The translations under genes were made by a program, and so were the position numbers. From Ursus arctos (Eukaryota > Chordata > Mammalia > Carnivora > Ursidae): a stretch of 64,000 nt of DNA. Below the pieces are notes generated by a model. The model was not told where the DNA came from, did not search any database, and worked only from the letters and a program-made list of their open reading frames with translations. Location: contig NW_026623100.1 in NCBI RefSeq assembly GCF_023065955.2, positions 15,167,001 to 15,231,000 of the forward strand, written 5' to 3'. Shown here in pieces: positions 32,306 to 44,139 of the stretch; position 1 is the stretch's first letter; every line of letters starts with the position of its first letter.

Positions 32306-32855
32306 ATATTAGTTATTGCTTCCTAAAAAACCATGGCCAAACATAGTGGCTTGAAACAATAAGCATTGATTTTCACGACGTTACTCTGGGCTGGGAATTC
32401 CGGAATGGCTGAGCTGGGTGGTTCGGGCCTTGGGTCTCTCATGAAGTCACAGTCAGAATTTTGGCTGGGCTGCACTGTAATCTGAAGGCTTGACTGGGCT
32501 GGAGGACTCACTTCTACATTCACTGCCATGACTATTGGCAGGAGGACTCAGTTCTGAGCTGGCGGTTAGCCTGAGGCCTTGGTTCCTTGCCATGAGTGCT
32601 GCTTGAGTACTCTCACGACAAGGTACTTGGCTGCCCCCAGAGTGAGCCATCCAAGAAGAAAAGAGCAAGGAGGAAGCTGCACCATCGTTTATGACCTAGT
32701 TTCTGACATCATGCGCCATTGCTCCCAGTTTCTGTGCATTAGAAATCGGTCCCCAGGTGGAGCACACACACTTAAGGGGGAGGGGGAGGACTTCACCTAT
32801 GGAACGGAGGAGGATCAAAGAATTTGTGAAAGTATTTTAAAACCATCACCATTGT
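32306..32855 (-). mobile_element. MLT1-like (MaLR-type) LTR, antisense, near full length
   Basis: The best copy of this LTR here: 'attagttattgcttcc', 'catagtggcttgaaacaataagc', 'gggctgggaattccgg', 'gctgagctgggtggttcgggcc', 'gaaggcttgactgggctgg', then 'atcaaagaatttgtgaaagtattttaaaaccatcacc' at the end. It is about 550 bases. Same orientation as the copies at 8.1 and 15.9 kb. Confidence 0.7.
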
Positions 32856-32864
32856 GGACATTTT

Positions 32865-34450
32865 TTCCTTTTTAACAGGCAAAATTTCAAACATATGCAA
32901 AAGCAGAGAGAATAGTATAATGAACCCTCATATACCCATCATCTAGTTTCTAATGATGAACACAGGCCAGTATCTTTATCTAAGGGATAAACAACACATG
33001 ATAAATCCCATACCTTTCAAGTGGACAATTCATTAAGCTTTGAATATGCTTACACCCATGGAACCATCCCCACAATCGAGGTACTGAGGATATCCATGGC
33101 CACCAAAATTGTCTTTGTACCCCTCTGTAATTGATTCCTACCTCCCCGCCCAGCCCACCCCCATCCTCAGGCAACCACTGATCCGTTTCCTATCACTGTA
33201 ACAGAGTTTACACTAACTACAATATTATATAAATGAAATCGTGTAGTACGTACCCTTTTTTTTGTTGGATTCTGTCACTCGGCCTCATTATTTTGGAATG
33301 CGTCTATGTTGTTGTGTGTATCGATAGCCCATTCCTTTTTATTGCCGAGTAGTATTCCGCTGGAGGGATATACTGTGATTTGCTTATCCATCCACCTGTT
33401 GATGGATGTCTGCATTGTTTCCAGTTTGGTGCTATGACAAATAATGCTGCCGCGAACATCCACGTACAAGTGTTTACGTGTACGTCTGACTTCATTTCCC
33501 TCAGGCAAATACCTAGCAGTGGAATGACTGAGTTATATGGTAGGGTACGTTTAACCTTTTAGGAAACTGTCCAACTCGCTTGCAAAGTGGTTGTACAATT
33601 TTACCTTCCCACCAGCAGTAGCCGAGAGTCAGTTGTTCCACATCATCACTGATACTTGATATGATCAGTCTTTTTAATTTTAGGCCTCCTAAAATTAGTA
33701 GCGGCATTTCATTGTGGTTTTAATTTGCATTTCACTAAGGACTAATGAAGTTTGACATCTTTTCATGTGCTTGTTTCCCATTTACATATTGTCTTTGGTA
33801 AAATGTCAGTTGAAATTTTTTGCCCATTTTTTGTTGGGTTGTTTGTTTACTTCTTACAGATTTGTGAGAGTTCTGCACAGATCCTGGCTAAAAGTTCTGT
33901 TTTGGAAATGTGATTTGGAAATATTTTCTGCCGGTCTGTGGCTTGTCTTTTCGTGCTCTCACATGTCTTTTAAAGAGAAGTTCCTGATTTTAATGAGGTC
34001 CAATTTATCCGTTTGCCTTTAAAAAAAAAATCCCTTTTTGTATAAAAGAAATCATGCTTTTGGTGTTGCATCTAAAAAATCTTTGCCTAATTCAAGGTTA
34101 TAAAGATTTTCTCCTGTGTTTTCTTCTAGAACTTTTATAATAATTTCAGAGTTTGCATTGAGATTACCTAAATTGAGGTAATCCATTTAGAGTTAAATTT
34201 TTTATATGGTTCAAGGTAGGGTCAAAGCTCTTTTCTTTTCCTTTTTTTTTTTTTTGTGTACATATATCCAGTTTCTCAAGCACCATTTATCGTTTGTTGA
34301 AAAGACTGTCCCTTCTCCACTTCTGTTGAAGATCAATTGACCACATACCTGTGGATTTATTTCTGGACTCCGCAGTGTTCCATTGATGGATTGTTTATTT
34401 TTAAACCGATACACACTGTATTAATTACTGTAGTTTTATAATAAGATTTT
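32865..34450 (-). mobile_element. old L1, antisense, ORF2 end plus 3' UTR
   Basis: 3' UTR wording at 32870-33000 ('cagagagaatagtataatgaaccc'), then the inverted ORF2 tail. In the minus frame at 33304-33495 the peptide 'EYYSAIKRNGLS' preceded by 'NTCTWMFAAALF' is the L1 ORF2 C-terminus. The plus strand continues in order with 'tgatggatgtctgcattgtttcc', 'cattgtggttttaatttgcatttc' and 'cacctgtggatttatttctgg'. About 1.6 kb, frame-broken, dead. Confidence 0.85.
33304..33495 (-). pseudogene. L1 ORF2 C-terminal remnant
   Basis: About 63 residues of the extreme C-terminus of an L1 ORF2 protein, recognisable by 'WMFAAALF', 'NWKQCRHPST' and 'EYYSAIKRNG'. Upstream frames are broken by stops and shifts. 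It cannot encode a working protein. Confidence 0.8.
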
Positions 34451-36955
34451 TGGGGTTTTTTGGTTGAGTTATAATTCATAGATAATATTCGCTTTTAAAG
34501 TATACAATTCAGTGGATTTCGTATATTCGGCAAGTTGTGCAACTATCACCATTATCTAATTCCAGAACATTTTCATCACCCCAAAAAGAAACTCTGCACA
34601 TATTAGCAGTCCCACTCCGACCCCCGTCAGGCCAGTAACAACAACTGATCTACTTCTGTCTCCATGAATTTACATCTAATGATTTGGTCACTCCTCACCA
34701 CTAACCTCTCCTCCCTGCCCCTCACATCACATAATAATCCTGAATCCCACGTTCCTTGTTTCCTTGTCCTCCTTTTTAAGAGTCGTGCTGTATGTAAAAT
34801 TAATTCCTAAAATGTTATTTTTAAAATTTTACCTATTTGTACCTTTATAAAAACGATGTCATGCTATGTGGAAAGGTTGGGGGGGGTGCTTATTTTTTTC
34901 ACTTGATATTGATTTGCTGAGTTTTACTCATATTGTTGCGTATTTATTTTAACTCACCCTCGAGAATACACCACACCGTAATTGTTCAGTCTGTCTAGAT
35001 GGACACTTGGACTGTGTCCAGGTTTTGCTGTTGTGAGCAGTGCTACCCTGAGTACTCTTGCTCATGTTTCCTGAGTACATGTGAGTGAGTGAAAATCTGG
35101 GGCATAGGTTATGTCGGAAACCTAAGGAAATAACGCAAATCTATTTTTTCAAAATCATTCCACCGACGTATACACCCACGGGCAATGTACAAGAGGTCAT
35201 GTGGCTGTGGGTGTACACACTCCAAAACTGCGTACCGTCAGCCTTTTAAAAATTGTTTGCTACTTGAATGGGTGTGAAATGGTGTTCCAAAATGACCTTG
35301 ATTTGTGTTTTCCCAATCGCCAGTTATGTTGCACATCTCTTTACATGACTATTGGCCGTACGTGCTTCCTTTCTGTGCAATCCCTGTTCATGTCCACCTT
35401 TCTGTTGGCTTTATTGGACCTATCTTATTTAAAATGTTTGTTGTTAGGGGCACCTGGGGAGCTCAGTTGGTTGAGCAACTGACTCTTGACTTCGGCTGGC
35501 TCATGGTCTGGGGGTCCTGGGATTCAGCCCTGCCTGGGGCTCCAGGATCAGCAGGGAGTCGGCTTCGGGATTCCCTCTCCCTCTCCCTCTGCCCCTCCTC
35601 CCGCTCTCTCTCTCTAGTATAAATGAATAAATCTTAAAAAAATATATGAATATATTCTGATACTAATCCCAGTCAGTTGTGTATATTGCAAATATCTTCT
35701 CCTGGTGCATAAATTGTTTTTCAAACCCTGTTCAGGTTGTCTCTTGAAAAACGAAAACTCTTTTATTTTTAATAGAGTCAAATTTGTTCATTTTTTATAT
35801 TTTAGCCAATGCTTTTTGTGTATTGAGGCATCCTTCTCTACCCCAAGGTATGAAAGATATTCACATATATTTTTTACTAAGCATACTAAAGTTTTGTTTT
35901 TGACATTTTAAGTCTTTAATCCACAGTCAGGAAGAAGGGATCTGATTTAACCTAGTCCCTTTGGGTAATCATTTCTTCCAGTTTCATGTAGGAACCAATC
36001 CTCTTTCCCCATTGGTTGAATGTATGCTATTTATCATGTGCCCACGTCCCACACTGTATAACTCTGCTTCTGAGCTCTCTGTTGTATTGCATTGGTCAGC
36101 CTGTCCATCCCTGAACTGTGTGGTAGCCTGAACCACGAGAGCCTGAACCACGATAGCCACAAAATAAGTCCTAACATCTGTAAGATAATTCTCCTTACTG
36201 ATCATCTTCTTCAGAAGTGCTCTGGCTATTCTTGGCCCTATACTTTCCCAAATAAATTTTAGAATTATTTTCCCAAGTTCCTAAATAAATAATCTCCTAA
36301 TGGATTTTCAGTGGAATTACATTTACTTTATAGAAGGGTTTAGAAAGATTTGATATCTCTATGATAATCAGCTCTCCTGGCTGTAAGTATAGTATTTTTT
36401 CTATTATTTGTGTTTTAAAAATATCTCTTAATACCATTCCTCCGGTTTTTACTATCTTTTGTTACATTTATTCATGAGTATTTTCTATTCTTTAATGCTG
36501 TTGCCTGTGTTACCTTCTCTTCGATTGTATTTTCTCATTATTTGCACTGGTATAGAGAAATGCAATGGACTTTTGAGTATTGATTTCATATACACGCACC
36601 TTAATGAACTTTGTAGGTTTCGAGAATTTTTGTCTTTTCTGCAGGTAGGTGCGAGCCTTTCCATGTTCTTCCTCTTCGATACTCTAGAGGTCCTCTCGAT
36701 CTGAGGCTGTTCAGTTCTCGTTTATTCTTTAATTTCAGGAAACACATCTCTGCTATTTCATAAGATGTTTACTCTTCTCCCTTTTTATTTCTGCCTCTTT
36801 GTGGTAACGTCTAATCCAGATACTAGCATTCCTACCTATAAAACCCATATCTCCTTAACTTTCTTTGCCTGGTTCCATTTCTTTCCCTTTTCTATTGGAG
36901 AGTTTTTTCCATTTCATCTTTGGGTTTATGAATTCACTTCTCAGTTGTGACCATC
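34451..36955 (-). mobile_element. second old L1, antisense, split by a Can-SINE
   Basis: A new inverted 3' UTR starts at about 34451 ('ttgagttataattcatagataata', 'caattcagtggatttcg', 'caccattatctaattccagaac'). The inverted ORF2 tail follows ('gtccaggttttgctgttgtgagcagtgc', 'tgtgaaatggtgttccaaaatgacc'). After the SINE at 35.45 kb it continues with 'ttgcaaatatcttctcctgg' and T-rich ORF2 sequence to about 36.95 kb. It is more diverged than its neighbour, so probably older. Confidence 0.75.
35447..35642 (+). mobile_element. older Can-SINE inside an L1
   Basis: Plus-strand SINE with a diverged head 'ggggcacctggggagctcag', B-box region around 'gggattcagccctgcctgggg', CT-rich tract and A-tail. No convincing target duplication is left, which fits an older insertion. 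Confidence 0.92.
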
Positions 36956-37780
36956 TGGCTGTTTAACCATCTCTTGTGTACTTTGTTTGAAACATATGTG
37001 TTCATAACTAATATTTCTACTTGGTTCCTTTTTAATGAGCTCTTCAGGTGGCCAGCTATTTTGGCTGGGGGCTAGTTTTCTCCTATGTGTATTAGCTACT
37101 GTGTTAGGCAATAATTATGGGGGCTGGGCCAGGAAGATTCCAACAACTCAAGGGATGGCCAGTGAATAAACCTTGAGGTAGAGCCTCAGGCAGCAGAAAA
37201 CCAGTTCTCTATCCATCTGCCCCAGCAGCATGGTGCCTGGGGTCCATGATTCTTTCAAGGACCCATAAAAAAAAATGTGTGATTTCTAATTCATTTTAAC
37301 ATAAGAAGAAAAAAAATGAACATAATAACAACGTATATATAGTAGTGAATCCAGCCTGGATTATATTAATCTTCATATTAACACAGTCATAAAATACAAT
37401 TTTTAATATATTTTCAAAAGGAAGGTTCCCCAGATCCTTTAAGATGAGCACTGTTCACCCCCCCCCCAATAAAACATCACTGTGCACTCTCTAAAACAAC
37501 GCTCAGGTCAGGTCTGGTCCTCACCCCCCCCCACGCCCCCACACAGAAGTGCTTTAGGAGGAGGCGCTCCTTAGAATGTAATTCACCATCCCTGGGGGTT
37601 GGAAGGAGACGGGAGAAGCAAAGAAGTCAGTTGGTCCCCACCTGGTTTTGTCAGTTCCTCTTAAGCCCACGGCTCCGGCATTGCCCTAATTTCGCCTCTG
37701 AGGCACCGTAAATATGGGGTTTGACTCCCGGAACTGCTGGCGGAGAAGCAATGGCGGATCGCCAACGGCTCTTTCTATTT
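36956..37780. other. unique AT-rich stretch, nothing certain
   Basis: It contains A-runs and two C-runs (37456-37467, 37525-37534). The C-run at 37456 is long enough to be error-prone. No element or gene was recognised. Confidence 0.4.
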
Positions 37781-38740
37781 GATCCTCCCAAGGAGAGCTA
37801 GAAGCTGGGGTGCTTGCAGCCCCAGGCCAAAGTCAGCGCCCCCACACAACAAATCAAAATAGCTCCTGTCATCCCTGGGGGTTCCCACGGTTTTCTATCT
37901 CACAGATCCTCTGGCTGGATCTTGGAGGAAGAAAGGCAGCACTCGTGTTCCTTAAAGGTGCAAATCTTACTCTGTCACTGGACTGGCTGAAGAACACTCA
38001 GGGGTTTCCCACTGGGCTTCCAGATTCTTAGCTGGACCCCTTTAGGAAAAAGGAGAATTCATGATCACCTCCACTCTTACCCTCTTCCTAGCTCTCCTCC
38101 AAGGAGAGTTACTAACTGGAGTGTTCTACGTTGAGAATTGCTGATTTGGCTCCAAAGAGAGGTGGGCGGAAATGCTGTGCACGAACGGGTCACATGCATT
38201 CACTTCTCTTTCCCATCCGGCTCGATAGGCAGGTTGACTTAGGAAATTAGGCTGTGTCTGACTCTACAAACCTGGCCCTACGACTCCTGTCTCTCCTTGA
38301 CTTCCTCTGTATGGCCCAGACAGAAATTGGTGAGCTCACAAACTTTGGAAGTGGGCCTGGGAGGAAGTAGGAAGTCTTATTCAGTTTACAGTCTAAGCTT
38401 CGTGCTTCAGCCCGGCTTTTGTTCAAGATCTCTGTGTGTGCCCCATATAAGTATAATTTTGATTCCCTTTTGGCGCCTGCTCCTTCCAATGGGAACTTTC
38501 TGGGGCTGAGAGGAAGAGAGAAGAAATGATTCTGGGCAGGATTCTGCCTTTCCAGGATTCCTGACCATGAAGTCAAAAACCAATAGCTCCTCTTTGTTCT
38601 GGATGGGAAAGGTTAAGCAGCCCCTATGTTCCTGCCCTATCATGACAGTCTTCTTGCCATTTCACCTCAGCCTGTGGTTTTTCTGACATACTGGTCCTTA
38701 CTGAGTGTTCCTAACATTTGGCATGGGGCCTGGCACTTGG
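37781..38740. other. unique sequence, nothing recognised
   Basis: Plain sequence; antisense frames up to 109 codons without a domain. Confidence 0.4.
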
Positions 38741-38741
38741 C

Positions 38742-38774
<33 letters not shown>
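38742..38774. repeat. (GT)n microsatellite
   Basis: About 16 GT units with one GC at 38745. Confidence 0.95.
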
Positions 38775-38778
<4 letters not shown>

Positions 38779-38794
38779 GGTTAAAGTTTAAGTA

Positions 38795-38905
38795 TTGTTC
38801 CTCCATTTCCTGGCTATAGCTCAGAGAAGCTAAGTCATTTACCCAGAGTTACACAGATCTGGGGTTGACAACAGATTGGTCTGATTCCCAGCACTTTCTC
38901 CTCTC
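38795..38905 (-). mobile_element. MIR, antisense
   Basis: 'tagctcagagaagctaagtcatttacccagagttacaca' followed by 'gattggtctgattcccag' is an inverted MIR. Confidence 0.7.
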
Positions 38906-40080
38906 CACAGGGCCAGGCAGAGAGCCGCTTCCCTGGCACGTCGCCATTTGCATCAGGAGAGAGAAATTTGGGCTCATGGAGATTACATGCCCCAGAGCTG
39001 ACAGCTTGCTCTTCTTGTCCACTTATCTGCTGTCTATCTTCCTTACTAGCTGAGATACTGTGGGCATAGTTCTTATTAAATTAAGCGTGAGATGAAATCA
39101 TTTATTTAAAGCCTTTTACCTGTCCATTTCCCCAGGGCAGTTCTTTATTAAGTGATTTCTCACATTTTCCAAGTGACTCAGTTTGTTTGATGGGTGGTAT
39201 GCCAGGGGAAGATCGGGAGAGGAGAGAGACTGGGAGACGGAGAATGCTATAACGAAGGCTGCCTGGCTAGCTGGAAAGAAGGCATGGGGCTAGAGAGAAT
39301 ACCTAAAGCCTCTGCGGCGAAAGGCCTCAGCCCCCAAGAGCCCTTGGAGTTCATAAAGTCTGCCCTTTCTGAGCCATTCCCTTTAAAGTGCTGATTTCCC
39401 CCAAAAGAAGAAACACCTGCTCTTTAAAAGGGCAGCAGGAAGGCCTCAGGGCAGAAGGTGGGTCCTATGTTTCCAGAGGCCTGCGAGAAATTTGGAAGGG
39501 TCTAGAAACACAGGGAGGTTGGAGGTCATGCCAAAGGCCACACTTCATCCAGAACAGAGTGTGGAGAAGCCTGGGCCCCTGTGAAGGAGAAAGCCTCCCT
39601 CAATGGGATTCAAGGCCTGACATAGTGACAGAGTCCAAACAACCTAAAAATGGCGAACGTCTTATCACCACTACTATGAAGACTTTGGGAAACTCCAAAG
39701 TATGAGTGGGGAGAATTTCTGAAAAGGAGAAGCAATTGGACTGGGAACTAAGACGCTGAGATGGCTGGCTGTCACTCTGCTCTCCAGACTCGAAGTTCCT
39801 TTTATCCAGTGGAGGTATTAATCTAATGGCTCTCTCAGGTTCTTTAAGCAAGGTAGTGTCTTCTGCCTGGGTTGAAGCTTCCTGATGATGCTTTCTGGAC
39901 CGTGACTATCAACTTGACCCCTACAGGAATCCGTCACACCACCGCGAATGGATCACATACAGGGTCCTTGAGCCTCGCACTCTGCCCTGAATCTCAGTGT
40001 TTGCAAAACATTTTCTGACATACCTCAGAGCTTAGAGCAGGCTGGCCCCCAGGCAGCCTGATACAATCAAGATCATTGAC
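38906..40080. other. unique sequence, nothing recognised
   Basis: A purine-rich part at 39190-39600 and plain sequence. No element or exon was recognised. Confidence 0.4.
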
Positions 40081-40265
40081 CTAAGATCAGGACACCTGGA
40101 CCTTAAGACCGGGTTCCTGTAGGAACAAGGTTCCTAATATCAGGTTCTTAGTCAAGTCTCTGATGTTTCTGGGATTCAACTGTAAATGAGAAAAATAATA
40201 CCTATCCTTCTGTCCCATGGGGTTGAGTGATCTGAATGGCATGACCATGTAGGCGCTTAGAAGAC
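40081..40265 (+). mobile_element. MIR-like, sense
   Basis: 'cagtcaagtctctgatgtttctgggattcaactgtaaatgag' lines up with the MIR core, and 'aaataatacctatcc' with its 3' part. Diverged. Confidence 0.5.
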
Positions 40266-40828
40266 TACCAAGTTCTCCTACAGGGCACATGGTGTGACCA
40301 ATACCGACATTGCTATACAACCGTGAAGAGGAGACTCTTCAGAAAAACAAACCCTTAATTGTATGAATGAAAAAGTGCTTTCCTGGGGTTAATTTGAAAA
40401 ATATATAATTTCCCTTAAAGGAAGGGATCATTCCAAATTGGCCATACAAGGTGCTAGTCAGAAACGCTGTCCCCTACTGGGAAGTCTGGGTGCTGCTATG
40501 ACTCCCCCTGAGAGAGTCTTGTCTACACGGTCATCCGGCTTGGCGCCCTATGACACCCCTCTTGGGACAAGAGCGAGCAACCCTAGGCAGGCTAGATCGC
40601 AGGTAGGAAATCTCCCCCCCTCCACCCGGGAGTGTGCTCCACCGGGTGCTGATGGAGCAATCCACAACGTACGGAGGTCCATCCCCCATCCTCCACACCT
40701 TCCTGCCACCCCACAACCTTGTGTGGCCAGGGCCTCATTCTTTTGCTCCACGGTGTTTCACAATTCCTCCAGAGAGTTGTCTACGCTTGCTGTCTCCTGC
40801 AAGGAGGAGTTCTTTCCCTTGCCTTATT
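40266..40828. other. unique sequence, nothing recognised
   Basis: A plus frame of 189 codons (40438-41007) enters the L2 relic that follows. Its first part has no recognisable domain. Confidence 0.4.
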
Positions 40829-40989
40829 TTTTAAATTCATTCTGGTTGGACTTCTTTTCCCCGAGCCTTCCAGTCTTGAAGGAGCCATCCATGGCCTTCG
40901 ACTTGCAAAGCTGTTGGCCAATTCTCAGTCCTCATCTCCCTCTACATCTCAGCAGTGCTTTACACGGTTGCTCACTCTTCTCTTCGTTG

Positions 40990-41167
40990 AGGTGTCTCTT
41001 CTTTTGATGTCCAAGGCCACTGCCTCTTGGTTCTCCTCCCCCGTCGCTGGCAGCTCCTTCTTGGTCTCTTTTGCAGGATCCACTTCATTTTCTTGCTTTG
41101 TGAGCACTGAGGGAATGCAGGGCTCAATCCTCTCAGCTCTCGTCTTCACCATCTGCGCTTACCTCTA
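40990..41167 (+). pseudogene. L2 ORF2 reverse-transcriptase remnant
   Basis: About 59 residues of the L2 reverse transcriptase survive in one frame, ending at a stop (41166-41168). The 'MQGSILSALVF' segment corresponds to the conserved 'PQGSVLGPLLF' region, with P replaced by M. It is too short to act. Confidence 0.65.
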
Positions 41168-41649
41168 GTTGAGCTCATGCAGTCCCGGGTTCAACCACGG
41201 AATGCAGCCGATGCCAAGTGTACACTTCAGTCCAGACCTTTCCTTTAAGTACCACTCGTATATTCCACTCCTATCCAAAATGTCCACTTGGATCTCAAAC
41301 TAAATGTGTTCAGAACCAAAGTCCGGACACTTCCCAGCCCCCTCCACCCACCCCCAGTATTTTCCTATCTCAGCAATGTTATTTTCCACCTACTCAAGCT
41401 ATCAAGTCATCCTTGACGCTCCCCACTCTCCTTCCGTCTGGCCACTCTGTGCCACCACCCTGGCCCGCGTCACCGTCGCCTCGGTGAGAGAGCTGCCACA
41501 GGCTCCCCCCTGCTCCCCCTGCTCCATCACTGTCCCCAGTCCCTATGCTCCACGCATAGCCCCCAGGGTGATCCTTTAATAACACAGAAGTCGGTCCTGT
41601 TACACATGTCAAAACCCGAGGATATGCACCAGGAAGGGTGAGCCCTTCC

Positions 41650-41845
41650 ATGACTTATGGACTCTAGTTAATAATGATGTGTCGGTACCATCTTAGCAAT
41701 TATAACAGACGTGCCACACTAATGTAAGATGCAAATAATAGAGGAAGCTTGAGGGGAGGAGGTGCGTCGGAACTCTGTCCGGTGCAATCGATTTTTCTAT
41801 AAACCAAGACTTCTCTAAAGAAAAGCATCTATTAATGTGGGGAGA
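41650..41845 (+). mobile_element. L1 3' end inserted in an L2, sense
   Basis: 'gactctagttaataatgatgtgtcggtacc', 'agacgtgccacactaatgtaagatg' and 'gatttttctataaaccaagacttctctaaag' are the ordered last 190 bases of an old L1 3' UTR. Only this stub is present, so it was strongly 5'-truncated on insertion. Confidence 0.75.
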
Positions 41846-42245
41846 AAGGTAGATGGCATCACATCTCTATACGCTCCAGGGCTTCCACCTCGCTTTGGGA
41901 GAAGGGGAAAGGCCCCATGATGACCCACGAGACCACCTGGTAAGGGGCCTCCCACCTCTTCTCCCAGCCTCTCTTTCCCCCCTTACCGTGTTCCAGCCAC
42001 AGTGGCCTCTGGCTCTTCCTTCAACACAGCAAGCAAGCTTCTCCGCCTCCCCACTGCCTGAGAAGCTCTTCCCCCACTGTCTCCTTAGTTCCCCTCCTTG
42101 CTGTGTTCAGATCCCACCTTGCAGTTCACCTCTCTGGAAGTCCCCCTTCCCGCTCCGTGAAACCCAGCACCTCCTCTCGCCCCGTCCTCCTTCAGGACGC
42201 TCTCTCCGTCTCTGCCTGTGGCACCATCTGGCATTTGACGTGGAC

Positions 42246-42867
42246 GTGTGTGTAACTTTTTCTGGTCTTCCTTCACTAAAATGTAAACATCGTGATCATT
42301 ACTAAAGATCATTACATTACTAAATGTAAACATCTCCCTGAGATTGGGCTGCTTAGTACATTTAATGTTGTTTCCTGTTAGGTTTTTTGAAAAGCCTAAG
42401 CATGCGTGAGGAGGATATAACTCACACAGAGAGTATGGAACCAGCGCCACACTATGCCTAAAAATTCAGTATGATGTTTCAAAGTATTTACCTGCTTATT
42501 TTCTCGATCAACCTCAACTTACATCAGGTTTCAGGGAATCAAAAACCACAGGCGATAATACTGTCTCAGAATTTCTGATGTTACAAGTGATATCTTTTTA
42601 AATAAGTCTTTCTTTACATCTCAGATCATTTTTCTTTTTTTTCTCTTCCAACTGGCAGAACGATTGAGTCTAGGGCCATGAATCCTGATACGCCCGAGTG
42701 TAAGATAAGGTTATCTTTTTTTTCCCCATCCTAGGTTATTCATCAGAAGAGAGGGAATCATTCAGTGTCAGGTGTTATGAATGCTTTTCTTAGCAGCACT
42801 CCTTAAATTACATTATTTTTAACAGCAAAGAACTGTTGGAAGAAAAAGATACATAAACCCAGTGCCT
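42246..42867. other. unique AT-rich stretch
   Basis: It has a small imperfect direct duplication (42275-42291 and 42319-42334) and no recognised element. This is a candidate for a conserved non-coding element check. Confidence 0.4.
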
Positions 42868-43030
42868 CTAAACGCTGGCTGGAGTCTTAAGGGGATTTAA
42901 GAAAATCCTGACTGGGTCCCACCTGAGACTAGTCACATCAGGATCTCTGGGGCTGGTGCCGGGCATTGGTCTTTTTTAAAAGCTTTCCAGCTGTTTCTGT
43001 GTGCAGCTAGGGCTGAGAGTCCATGCCCTG
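42868..43030. mobile_element. possible hAT (MER5/MER20-type) DNA transposon relic
   Basis: 'cctgactgggtcccacctgagac', 'catcaggatctctggggctgg' and 'cattggtcttttttaaaagctttccagc' follow the wording of the common short non-autonomous hAT elements ('gggccccacccc..gattctgattcaattggtctggggtg..tttttaaaagctccccaggtg'). I did not see clean terminal inverted repeats. Confidence 0.55.
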
Positions 43031-43604
43031 AAATGACCTCAATCTTTGTTCATTTTGTATATTTATAAAAGTCACTTCTCAGAGTCAGTATTCAAAGAGC
43101 TAAAGAAATTTAACTTGGATTTTGTCATTATTCTTGCGGGTGTAACTTCCCTCCCTTCTTATCAATCCAGGCTCAGGAAACTAACAAGCTCAGTCACACT
43201 GAGGTGTCAATGACTGATAACGGTCATGTGTTAGTTAGCCTTTTGATAGGACACCCCTTGCCCTGAATATGAGGAGCCATTGTGGTCTTCTGTATCCACG
43301 CCCCTCTAGCCTCCATCTGGGGGGTGAGTGACTGCGTCCCATAGGGCTCATCTGGATTCCCAAGAGGTACTCTTAGGTTCCACCCATAAAAAAATAGGGC
43401 ATTCCAAGGCCCATAATCAGCTCTGGGCCTGTAAGCAGGGCAGTGTCCCTTTAATTTGCTGCTGGAATTGGGCAGTATCTGAGATCAAGACCTTTTGAAA
43501 TATTTATCTGCGTGTTATTTATCTGGGCAGGGTGCAGAGGAGAAGAGAGGTCCTGGGAACTATGCCCAGAGCCAGAGAGAGTACAGGGAAAACTTTGCTA
43601 AATT
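43031..43604. other. unique sequence, nothing recognised
   Basis: The part at 43225-43490 has an LTR-like feel ('gtgttagttagccttttg..'), but I cannot match it to a family. Confidence 0.35.
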
Positions 43605-44092
43605 TGTTTTAATAACTTTTACTGTATTTTTTATTATAAAAGTAATAACTGCTTACTGGAGAAAACTTGGAGTATGCAAAAGTATAGAGAAGAAAACAGT
43701 CACCCGTAATCCCACAAACCAGGGACATCCAATGTTAACAGTCTGGCCTATTTCCACATAGACCTTTTTTTTTAAGCACGCACATAAGCACTGTATACAA
43801 TTATACATAGTGTTGCATCCTGTTCCTTTTCTTTTAACATTATACCATGAACACATTGCTATGAAATTGAAAGTTTGGTTTTTTTTGGATGTGTGGTTTT
43901 TTTAGCGTAATTTGGAATGGCTCCATAACGTTCCCTCATTGGCTATCTCGCCGTTTATTTCACTGATTTCCTATTGTTGGATATTTAGGTTATTTCCAAG
44001 GTTTCGTTTTCATGAAGAATAATGAGACTGGCATCCATCTGCAGATCTGCTCACATCTGATTCATTTTTAGTGTAATCTGTGACCAGAAGTT
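43605..44092 (-). mobile_element. old L1-group 3' region, antisense
   Basis: 'gcaaaagtatagagaagaaaacagtcacccgtaatccc' and 'ccaatgttaacagtctggcc' followed by 'ctattgttggatatttaggttatttccaagg' match an inverted old L1 3' region. About 490 bases. Confidence 0.6.
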
Positions 44093-44139
44093 GACATGGT
44101 ATCGAGAAAAAAAAAAAGAACCTTATTTTTTTCTTCTTA

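Larger units (their letters stand above)
40829..42245 (+). mobile_element. L2, sense, ORF2 to 3' end, split by an L1
   Basis: One L2 runs from its reverse-transcriptase region into its 3' part. In the frame at about 40990-41165 the peptide contains 'SWFSSPVAG', 'FLVSFAGSTS' and 'MQGSILSALVF', the L2 counterparts of the finger/palm region and of the 'PQGS..GP' motif. Next comes 'gtccacttggatctcaaac' and then the 3' part to about 42.24 kb. The copy is frame-broken. A separate L1 3' end sits inside it at 41.65-41.84 kb. Confidence 0.7.

Noticed and set aside
32306..32855. Processed pseudogene as an explanation for the 32.3 kb block
   Set aside because: The block matches a dispersed LTR with two more copies in the window, has no coding similarity, and lacks an A-tail.
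36126..36155. 15-bp tandem repeat 'gcctgaaccacgaga'
   Set aside because: Two units inside an old L1, best explained by slippage, with no further copies.
40438..41007. 189-codon plus-strand open frame
   Set aside because: It runs into the L2 relic in a frame different from the L2 peptide and has no domain in its first part.
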